NCBI GenBank assembly: GCA_963281155.1
Contig: CAUJLY010000004.1
Location: forward strand, 5,270,001-5,334,000
Source of the DNA: Rhabditophanes sp. KR3021
Taxonomy: Eukaryota; Nematoda; Chromadorea; Rhabditida; Alloionematidae
DNA: 64,000 nt
Direction: 5' to 3'
Shown here one piece after another: positions 25,701-37,700 of this stretch. The notes beneath the pieces were generated by a model. It was not told where the DNA came from and made no database searches. It was given only the letters and a program-made list of their open reading frames with translations. Numbering within the stretch: position 1 is the first letter of the stretch; each line of letters opens with the position of its first letter. The position numbers were made by a program, and so were the translations under genes.

Positions 25701-28700
25701 ATAATATGTTACATTTTTAGTGATGACTAGGTAGACATACACTCGCGTATCAAATCACACAGGAAGGTTTGATTTGAGTTCAAGAGAGACGGAGACATAT
25801 AAAGACACATATTAGTGATATGCTTGTGCCTATAACAAACCCTTTCTGATTATGGGACCTTTGTTCATGTTTGAACTTATAGACCTTTTGATTGCTTTTA
25901 TGTGGGTTATTGAATCATATAGGAAATGAATGCTAAATCGTAATATTATCTGGATAAATTGTACAAAACCGTACAGCTTTCAGACCCACTTCTTTTTATA
26001 TTTTTTATATTTCTATATATCTTTAACACCATTTCTTCCATTTTATTTTCATTTTTATAGAGAAGACGAGCTAAATTACGAAGATAGAGATTCTCCCATT
26101 TCAACATCAATTCACTTAGATCATAGTCACGATTCATTGCTGGATCAATCTATTTGTTCGAACCCCAGAGACGAAACTCACATAATGGCTAGACAAGCTT
26201 CAAGACATTTTGAAGTTGACGATGATGACGAGGATCAAGATGTTTGTTGTAGAACAAACCATTTCAAGGCGTATCATGTCCACTCTCAAAAATGAAAAAT
26301 CTGACCAAACTGTGGTAAGTTAAACCTTTTTACGTTGACATTTAATTTACAAAAAATGGATTTTCAGGAAACTTTAAATGATAGTTTGGAACTATTGAAT
26401 GAGGATTTACCACCACCTCCCGATCAATTTAAAACAGAGACATTCACGACAAGTACTACTTTCACTCCGTCGCCATTACGGCCAACTATTTTGCCTCCGG
26501 CACCAGCCTCAATGATTCCGAAAATTCCCGAATTTAATGATGAATTTGATACTAGCAAACAAATCTCAAAGCAAACCGTCGAATCATCTGATAAACAAGA
26601 AATTAGTAACAAAGATGATGCATCTGACCGTAATTCTGCGGCCGACAGATTACCTAAATTTTTGTATGGCTACGGAACAGTTGGAAAGTATCAACCTGCA
26701 GCTGGCAATTCACCAACAACCACGAAAATAGTAACTTCGTCATGGACGTCTTCTGCAGCCAAGCAAGTAGACCCTGAAAAGGAAGAAACTGCGAATACAA
26801 AAAGTACTGATTTTCCTTCCAATTTTTCGTCACTCTCATCTAACAAGGGATCGGTTTACAATTATCCTGAGTCAAATCAGTCGTATGCTTCGACTATTCG
26901 CAACATTCCAGTCAAAAAGTCCACAAGTAATGATAATACTCATATTACTACAGGTAAGATTCTTCAAAATACTTATACTCAAATGAATGCAATTTTATAC
27001 AATTATTTGAAAATAAGATGATAGGTGATATTAGTTATATATGCTACAAAGTGGTTTTGCAATTTGTAAACCCTGATAAACATATATGGACAGTACGCGT
27101 TTATATGTGTACACTTCGTATTGCTTAATTTTGTATGAGTCTTGAACTCTTAATAACTTTCCAATTTAAATATTCATTCGTATAATTTTGGATAGTATCA
27201 AAGTATTTGATTATCATTTGCCATCGTCACAAAAGTCACATACCTTGCATTTAAACTACAGTGAGGTCGTCCAACTAACATGGCTCAAGGTTATCTGTTT
27301 GATCACAAATATATCCTTCAAAACTATTTCTTACCTCCGCAGTCTTTTAACGTCATCTTTCATTTTGAACTTACCAAACAAACTTGCCATAAGATTATAT
27401 AGATTGATACTTATTTTAATGGTTATATTCTTTGTATCCCATAAATCTCATAATTAAAAAATATCAAAGTCACATTATTAATGCTACACACATTTTTTAA
27501 TCCTAATAATGATTCACTTTAATTATACCTCTGTTGACGTGTACTATTCAATCATTAATCCAAAAGAACTCCCATTTTTAATTAGACTGTATTAAGCTTT
27601 TCATTTTATACAAATCTACTATCACTCTGTGTTTATACTTGGTAGTGATAATTTGTATATGAAAATATACTATTACTTCGCTTAGACAGATTTGTAAATA
27701 TACTCTAGATTTGAACTTGCCAAAAGTTAAGAGCTATCTCCATTTATAGCATATTTGATGGTAAGGTGATGCTGGTACCATTCTTCGTACAACATTTTAT
27801 TTATTTATCTGAATTGTAAAAGATAGATGGCTTCTTATTTAAGACACTATATTCATTGACATTTTGTCCTCTTGATATCAAAAAGAGACAGAAAGACAAA
27901 ATGATCTAGATGGTTGCTTATTGTATTGAAAATTATCAGTTTGCGAGTATTAATAGATAGGTGTGTTTAGACATTTATTATTAATCATCTATATACCACT
28001 ATCTTGATAGTATTTATGTAGATTTAAAAATATTTATTTAATAATTAAATATTTATATGATCAGCATCGCATTATTTAATCAACAAAAAATTGCATTTTA
28101 CCTTACAACCTAATCTAAAACATAGAATTTTCAAAGTCCACTCTTCCTATTCTTGACTCATATTTACCTTTACTTTTGTAAACATTTATACCTAACGTCA
28201 ATTGTACCATTTGTTATTACATATTTCCTCTGGTACATCTTATGCATCTCATACTTCTTACTCAAGACCCGAAATATGATAACCATTTTTTATAACATTA
28301 TTTTTATGCAATTTAAATATTCTCATTCATATCGCTCATGTATCAAACAAAGAACGTTATCTTTAAAACATGACCATTTTCGAACCAAATACGTATTTAG
28401 TAATAAAAATGATTATCTTTATATATGACCATTTTGAATCAAATAGATATTTAGTAGTGGAATGAATATACAAATAAAACATATTTTCAATCATCACATT
28501 TAAAGAAGAAACAATAAAGGAGAAATTGTATTTAAGCAAATTGAATGTTCCTTCTCCTCCAATTTAAATGTTTGTCTAAGAACAAGCTATTTTTAATTGC
28601 AACCACATATTCAACTTAATTCATCACGTTTCCTTCTTTCATTTCGCATACCTATAATCTTATTGATAATTTTAAAGAAAATATTTAATTGTTAAACATT

Positions 28701-31700
28701 CAAAACTTAATGATTCACACAAATTTTAGACTTTTCAAATATGGAAACACCACAATTCGACGCACACCCTCCTTCATCAACATCAATTCCTATAAGAACA
28801 ACTACGATTCCTGTATCTAAGGTTAGTTTTAAGGTGAAATCTCAATAAAATAACTATTTGCTATTTATTCCTTCTGCTCTCTTCGTAAAAATTGAATCAA
28901 AAACTCTTAACTTCAATCATATGTCTGATTGCCTTGTAATTTTTTATTACCACTAAATATGTTGCAAACACAATAAATGACTGAATAAAAGGATGTTATG
29001 TAGTAAAACATCAAAATATCCATATCCTTACAACTAGTTTACGATCACTTATCTGCCACTTTCTAACTTCTTCCACATTTAATCATCATAAGGTTGCCTT
29101 TTGCAGAATTGATCTAGTTCTAGCGATGATGATTACTATCGAATTCTTTATTTATTTTCCCATTATAAATTACGTGAGTCAACTTTAACAGAACCCCCTA
29201 TTAAACCGATTATAAAGCTTAAAATTTAATTAACCTTGGGAATACTTTTCAAGGGACATAATAAACGATTTATTAAATTTGTTTTAAACTAATTAGAGAC
29301 ATAACAAATAATCTGACCAAAGAAACAATAACTATATCTTAATATTGCATTCCTTCTCTTTTTTATGATATACTATATTTTCTGAAGACATTAAATAAAT
29401 TGCGAATGACATTCTTTTTTTGCCTAACTAGAAGTGTTATTCTCTCTCATTGCCAACTAATATAATATATACTTTTGAAGAGTGTATAATCTCCAACTGT
29501 TCCTAATTACAACACCCAAATCACCATGAGTCTATTTTGCGCAAAACCGTTTTCACTTGATCTTATCAATTTATTTGGTATGGTTGATTTTATTGCTGTC
29601 AACTATTTTCTCTACAATAACTTTCCTATATTAGTCATATGTTAAAAAGGTTGTAAAAATATTTACAATTTAAAATATACCAAAATTCTAAGTATTTGTT
29701 ATCTGCATAGAAGAAACATTTAGGTGACAACTCCTTTTGTACAGCTAAGACAATACTACTATATTGTAATTTGAATTTTTATATAAACGTTAGAAGATAC
29801 TTAACACTTGAAACTAATTGAACAATTGGATTATGTGTTCTTACTTTTATAGGTATTAGTCATTGTCAAAAATAAAAAGTATATGTTGTTGTGAAGCATT
29901 GACATTACTACCTGTCACTAAGTTTGATCTTATTTTGTATTTCTTCAGATATGCGATGTTAAAAGATATCTCATATACGCAAATACATTTCTATGAAACA
30001 TATAAATCTATATCACACCTCTTTATATTGAAATGTAGTAGTATAGGCCTCTCAACCTTTCAAAACCTCTTCTATTTTTGTTCAAATTATCAGGGTGTCC
30101 CTTATACATATATTTATACATATGTTGTTTTCGTATAATTTGAACTATCAAAAGAGGGGCATATAGTAGTTGTCTTTGTATACAACCTTGTTGATGTCTG
30201 TATTATAATATAGTTAAAAGGTTCTATTCACAATGTGGAAAGGTTGTGCCTGCAACGAGTCTGATTTTACTCATTTTATTGTGACTTCCAGTACAAAAGC
30301 TTTACCTCCCGTCTGATAAATGCAGCAATAAAGGTTGTTTTTTAATCACACACAAGCCTTATTCGCATGTATTTATTTGTATTTAGTTTCTAATCATTAA
30401 ATTATAATGATGTGTATGTGTAATGCATGTATATTTTGTATCCACTTGAACAAAGTTTCCTAGTTTCTAAGATATATAATTCAATAACACGAATTTACTG
30501 TATATATTTTTAATTATTGACCTTTTTTTAAAAAAACAATTCAAAATATTTTGAAATTCATATGTTTATTTGTGAGTCAGTTTGAATTGTTCTTTAGAAG
30601 TATAATCATAAAACAAACTGTCCTTTTTACTCTAAATTTGTGTGGTTATGTCTATGTAAATAATGATATGATAAGCTAACTATTTAAAAAATTGACGTTG
30701 ATGTGAAAATGATTCTTAAATAATCACAACTCATCTCTTCTAGACTATGTGTGTTTATTTATTCATTCATGAAGTGAAAATAGGCTTATTTATTGGAACT
30801 TTAAGATTGTGATAAATAAGCAACTTGTAGTACCTATGTCTTCATTTTGTTTTACATCAGTGTTAATGGATGATTAGTTCTGAAGAATGTAGGATAGTAT
30901 ATTTTTACTTAAAATTTGATCAATTCTATTGTCTTGTTGATGTAATATTTATTTTTGAGCATACGTACGGTTGTGAGGAATAAATAAACGTCGAGGATAT
31001 AATATTCTAATGTTCATTTGTATGAGTGATGCAAACCTTGGACAACATATTCAAATTTATTAAATTTTTATACTAATTTTTACTTATTTTTTAGACTTTT
31101 TCAACAGATCCTTATTCTACATATAAATCTGAAACCCCATTGGATTTATATAGGGATGATATAATTTCCGAAGGAAGAAGATCAAGATCAACAGTTAGAG
31201 AAGTACCAGTTGTTATTAGAGGAAGTTCAGTTTACGGAGGAGGTAGCAGCCATATTCCTGCATCATCAATGACTACAGAATATCGAACGACATCAACAAC
31301 CCCTTGGACAATGGTTGATGGAAACCCTCTTCAAGAGGAATATTACAGACGAGAGGTATGGACTTAAAAAGATTTGAAAAATAATAATTTTTTAGGTTAC
31401 TACTCGAACACTAGTTACACGTTCTACAGAAACTCTTTCTCAATTGCCATATTATGGTCGTGACACTTCAGGCGGTGATTATAGAATTTCATCCATTTCA
31501 TCCAATCAAGACCGTCTTCCACCATTGACTTCTGCTCTTCCGGAAACGACTAGGGATGATTTGACTAGTGAGTATATGCATACACATTCGTTGAGCATTC
31601 AAGAGGAAGAAAGAAGAATCAAAGAAATTCGCGAACGTAGAGAACGTGAGGAAAGTGATAGAAGACGTCGTGAGGAAGAAAATAAAAGACATTGGGATAT

Positions 31701-34700
31701 CAAAGAAGCCGAAAGAATCGATCAAATCCGCCGTGAAAGAGATCGTCGTGAAAAAGAATTTGAGACTGAAGCTGCCCGTAGGGAAAGAGAAGAAAATTCC
31801 AAGATTCAAAGAGACCGTGATGAGCGTGAAAGATTAGAAAAAATTAGACGCGAAGAGTGGAATAAGCTTGAGCAAGAGAGAAGAGATGCAGAAGAGAGAG
31901 ATTTGAATCGTAGACGTGAACAAGAGCGTTTAGAAAAACTAAAACTTGAGCGTGAAAAGATCGAAGAAGAAAAACGCGAGAGAGAAAGAATTGAACGCGA
32001 AAGACTCGAATTCGAAGCTCGTGAAAAGCAACGTGTTGAATACGAAAGGATTGAACGTGAGCGTATCGAACGCGAACGTATCGAGATTGAACGTATCGAA
32101 AGAATCAGACGTGAAAAAATAGAAAAAGACAAGCTTGAGCAAGAAAGACTTCGCGAAGAACAAGAAAGACTTCAAAGAGAACGAGAAAATGCTTTGAGAA
32201 TTGAAAGAGAACGTTTGGAATTAGAACGCAAAGCCAAAGAAGCATATGAAAAGGAACAAAGAGAAGCTGAAATTCGTCGTCGTCAAAGAATGGAGGTAAG
32301 AGAAAATTTATTAAAAATACAAAACGGTTGTGCTATATTATTATTAGACAAACTATTGACAGTCTTATTCATAAAAATTCTCATCCAAAAGCAGAAGCAT
32401 TCATAAACTCCCTGATTATGAAAGTTAATCCTCTTTTCTGCTTGTCGAACTATAATAGTTAATAACACCAATTTGAGGCGATGTTTTGCACTAAAATAAA
32501 GAAATAATATTAATAAAGGTTCTCCGATCATAAACATCGCTAAAATACAAGTAGCTTCAGCTAATATTTTAAATGTACGAGATCTCAACGGAGTGTTGGC
32601 AAAGTGCATTTTAACTAATAAATACTCAAATTTAAAAACATAATTAACATGCCAATAAATTTTGCAGGATGAAATGAGAGAGCGTAAAAGAAAAGGAAGA
32701 AGAATTAGCTGACAGATTACGTCTTGAAGCAACTGAGCGCGCTCTTTTAGAGAAAGAAAAACAACGTAAACTCAGAGAACAAGAAGAATTAAAACGTCTC
32801 GCTGAGCTTCAGAGAGAGCAAGAATATCTTGAGAAGTTGAGACGTGAAGCTGAGCTTAAAGAAAAGCAACGTCAAGAAGAGGAAAGACGTGAAAAAGATT
32901 TTCTCCGTGAACAAGAGCTTGCAAGAAAGAAAAGAGAGCAAGAGCGCATTGAGGATGAATTGCGTGAACAGCAAAGAGTTCAGGAGGAGCGTTTGGAACG
33001 TGAAAGAAGAGAGCGTGAACGTCTTGGAGCTCTTGAGCGTGAAAGAATTCGTCAAATTGAAGAAGCTAAAGAACGTGATCGTGCCAGTGCTCTTGAACGT
33101 TCAGCTCTAGAACGCGATGCCCAACGACAATCTGCTTACAAGTATGAAGAAGAAATTCGCCAAAAAGCGCGTTATGCCCAGGAATTACGCGAAAGAGAAA
33201 AATTCGAGGCTGATAAGCGCGATGCTGAAAGGCTTGATGAAGAACGCCGTATTCGCGATCTTAGAGACAAAGATAGACGCAATCAAGAAATCAGAGACAG
33301 AGAACGACGCGAGGCTGCTCAACGTGAAGAAGCCCGTAAAAAGGATGATTGGAAATCTCGTGAACGCCTTGATTTAATTTTCAAAGAACGCGATGATCTT
33401 GAAAAATTAGAACAAGATCGCAGACGTGTTCTAGCTGAGCGTGAAGAAATCGAAAGACGTAGAAAAGATTTAACTTCTAAAGAAACATTAGAAAGACTTA
33501 CAAGAAAGCCATACTATTCTCGTGAAAATCTTTCCAGTCTACCAATTTCTACTACCGGTGAAATCACAACAAAGGTTCGTACTATCAAAACTGTCATCCA
33601 CAGCAGCGACTTGTAATCTATTTAATTTTGACAAAAATAATTACAAAAATTGTTGAAAAATATTTACATTTTTATTAAGCACCGCATTGACAGATAACTT
33701 AGAATATGTTTCATCTTTCATAACATGGAATTTGAACACAATTTTACGTTCAAACAATAGAGCCTAAATACTAACACTTTTTTGCTACTCTTACAATTAG
33801 AAAATTTACTTCTTAAATGCTATCGCTTCTATCGTCCTTTTCAAATGTATCTACCGCTTTCTCCTAATTGGACATCATGGCATTTCTGTTCTATCATCAT
33901 CTAATACATCACTTTAAAACTTAAGCTTTTCGTTATGTATCATTTACACTGCCCCCTGAATACCTATCAACCACTTCCTGTCGTCGGCGGCACATACTCA
34001 GCAGACTAAAAATACAATTGCACATACAAAAATTTAAACTTTTATATAATAACTGTCATATTATTTGATAAATATACATAAACATTTTATACCCGATACT
34101 TTCTTTTTGTAACATTCACTAACATTTGTACAATACAAATAAATTACTTAATTAGAATAAAGTAATTTGTCATATAATAAAAAGAGCACTGACAATTTCG
34201 AAAAAGACTTTATTCATTCTCAAAACATCACACACACGATATCAAACCAGAATCATACATTGTTGGAGCAGAACTTCAAAAAATGGATTAAAATTCACGA
34301 GTTTATAACCCTTTTGTTGTATATTTATTTTTATTAAGAGTGAGTATTTTTATTTGTGTTCCATACCCATTCTAATGTTTCAGTTTTTTGTATTAACGAT
34401 GATGAACAGTTTTTCCATTGACGTTTAATTATGAGTTTATTAATTGTGTTACATATTGAGTGTTTTAAATTTTTAGCTTACCTATGTTTTGTACCACTTG
34501 TCATTTGTATTTTTTAGATTGAACGTCAGGTAATAGATCGTGTTACAAGAACTTTAATAACCGAGGATAACATCAATACATATCCCTTAGAACATGATGG
34601 AGAAAAAGAACGTATATATCACCAAAATAGACTTCAAGAGGATGAAGATTTCCATCGCAATGGTTTAGATCGCGCATCTAAAATCAAAGCCAAATCAGAG

Positions 34701-37700
34701 AAAGCCAAGAAGGATTTTTTTCAGCAGGCCTTGAATCATCATCTAATGTTCCAGATTATATAGATGATCGTTTCAAAAAGTCTGCTGAAGATATCAATAG
34801 ACGGAAAATCGAATATCGTGGACCATTGCTGCAAAATTTCCATGATGGAGAATTTAAACCACAATCTGAACTTCCACCCATCGCTTACCCAAGAATGGGA
34901 CCAAGCCCTTATGACCAGGTATGATTTACACTTAGACAACGTTACTACCCAAAAACACTGCTTATGACCAAAGTTGAAAACATATAATTTGCACAACTCT
35001 TCAAACACATCTATCAATCTTTAGTTTCCTCATAAACTGTGCATACTTTTTGTGCACCCTAATTTGAATGTTCACCCACTTTCACCCTTTATATATCTGT
35101 CCAGTTTTTTTTAATTTTTGCTTTATCCATTGCCAGGAATACGACCGATTGCTACAAAAAGCACAGAATCAATATAGCCATTATCGTAATAAATCCAGTC
35201 AGCCTAATTTATATAGCAAGTCAAGGTTATGGATTAATAGCTATAATGAGACGGATGTTGATACTGAAGCAGTTGGCCTAGGAGCTTCTCTAAGAACGGT
35301 AAACAATTTGAATCCCTCTTCCTAGTTAGACGTTTTTCTTGTATAGTTTTTGTTGACACGCTTTTATTCTAACCCAACTAATATTTTTTGATGTTTAAAT
35401 GAGTGGTTGTAATACATTTTGGCAGAAAAACATAATTGAGAAATTAATTTCTTTGTACTAATTTTTTGTAAATAACACATTTTTAGATGGAAGAAACTGA
35501 TTTAAATGATGTCCATAATTCAAGAAGAAATAACGAATACTCAAATGATTCATCTCGTTATTCAAGAGGCCCTATTCCTGACGAAATTCCTGCTCATTCT
35601 CGGTCAAAGTCTGCAGATTATTTACTTAACAAATGTGGAAGGGATGAAATTACTCCGCCAGGTAAATGGGCACCAAGGGGTTCAAACAAAATTAAGGGCT
35701 TTTGTTATGATGACTGATAAAGAATGATATAGATTAGCATATAAATAACAATTTAGCTATATAACTCCATTACTACAACTTTAACATTACTTGTACGTTG
35801 CTACATCACTAAATAAGCTTATTGCATTAACTCGTGCAATCCGTTTATTGCGGCTTTAAAAGAATGTGAAATAGTTAGCTTCATTAAACAAGAAAAACAA
35901 AATGAATTAGTAAATGTGTATCTAATCTTAAGCATAGTCATGACACATAAATACCTTCAGCTAATAATAAAATTTGAAAGGTGCAATATAAAGTCTATGC
36001 CCACTGTTGATAGAGTGTTTCACTAACACAATAAGTAAAAAATTAAAAGCATATATTTTTACGTTCATATTTTAATTTATATACTGGATGGAGCGGAAGT
36101 CCGGGAAAACCAAAAAAAACTAAACGTTCTTAATTAAACAAAATCTTTTAAATTCCAGAGAATGAATTGCAGAAAACTAGCATTTTGGATGGTACTGGTT
36201 TATCTGAACATGAACTCAGATTTAGAAAGTCAACCGAAAAATTAACAACCCCGAATTGGTATGATAATAGAAACCAGAATGTCCGTCCAAACACGTCTGT
36301 AGATCATTATGAAGATTCATATCCAGCAAATCGTCCAAATTCAAGACAATCATACAGAATTACAAACAATTATGAAGATCCACATACTGGATACACAGAA
36401 AAAACCACAAAAACATTTGAATCATCAACTAGAACTTATGAAATTCCTTCAGAGAGTCACCACAACAATAATGCATTCGAGAAAGCTCCACTTAAACCAA
36501 GCAATGGTGGCATTTACCTCCCTGCCGGCATGTTCGACAAATATAAGGCAAGCTATTTTATTAATTAACAAACCAAAAATTTAATACAAGGAATGACTTC
36601 TCATCAACAACAAAAAGTTCCTCTAGGATAAGTTCAGCGACGTGACTTTTCGGAAATAAGTAGCATACTTCACCAAAGAGAGCTTCCCGGAGCCCGAGTT
36701 GGTGATCTGTCTTCTTAGAGCATCGATGAGAATACTTTCAACATTTTCGGCCATTTCCTTTGACTCGTACCACATTCCTAGAACAATTATTTCTTCCCTT
36801 TCCAATGTCTTATCCCAAATAACTTCCTTGATAAAGTCCTCTTTATTGCCAAAGGCGGTTCCAAGTCGACGGTAGCATTGAAGTCTGCTTTACAACCTCT
36901 GTTCTTTTGTGAACGTTAAGATTAGCTTTTGTGTTAGAATATCTTCCACACTGTAAGCACTGAAAGTCAGTGTTGATTTCTTAAGGTTGCGATATTTAAT
37001 CACAGGCATATATTTTTAAACTTGCCAACGATAATTTGATTGATATTTTGGAGACTTCCTTCATCGCCAATTTGAGGTTGACCTAAAATAAAAGAATTAT
37101 TGGATATAATTAGTTTTAAACTTACTTTCATCCACAGAATTCCTACTTCTCGCTAAAGTCGGCAGTCTACCTTCTGAGCAACCAATTTTCTCTTCTACAT
37201 TGATGCTTGCACTCTTTGCAGAAGATCTTGAAATATCCTTATCTCTTCTTTTGCCTAGCAATATTTTATTCTTATCTTCCATAATAGTTTAATAAACACC
37301 TAATAAGAGGCGATGTTGAGCTCTAAAATAAACAGAGTGAATTAGTAAATGGTTTTAAGCCAAATTTCAAAGGTACAAATCTAAAACAGAAGTTGATGGA
37401 GTGTTTACTAAACAGCAATTAAAACATTTAAAATATATTTTTACGCAAATATCTAATTTATGATTGTTATTTCAGGACGAAATTGCCGAAATGAAAAGGT
37501 CTCGCTCATCTCTTCATTATACTGGACGCCCAGATGCAACAAAGGTGTGTGATCTTTGAACTGTTTCCCTTTTTTATAATGTTAATTTTTACCCATTTTA
37601 TCAAATCCATTTTTACCTTGTGTGCATTTTGTTTAAATCTGTCAACCTTTCATACCTTAAAATATTTAAATGAAGTCTTTAAATATTTAAATATTATCCA

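Noticed and set aside
26242..26314. Alternative end of AJM-1-like exon 5 using the donor GTAAGT at 26315
   Set aside because: It would need a shift into another frame with no supported junction; the donor GTTTGT at 26242 keeps phase 0 into the next exon. It could still be an isoform.
30063..30138. Hydrophobic frames scattered in long introns (for example 28153-28428, 29863-30138, 24862-25086)
   Set aside because: Phe/Ile/Tyr-rich composition expected by chance from AT-rich DNA; no conserved motif.
31498..32175. Three long minus-strand frames (31498-31809, 31806-32132, 31939-32175)
   Set aside because: They lie over the Glu/Arg coiled-coil exon; Ser/Phe/Arg-rich shadow composition produced by repeated GAA/CGT codons.
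32789..33377. Alternative frames within the second coiled-coil exon, both strands
   Set aside because: Lys/Val-rich or Phe/Leu/Ser-rich shadows of the same repeat codons; the Glu/Arg frame is continuous with neighbouring exons.
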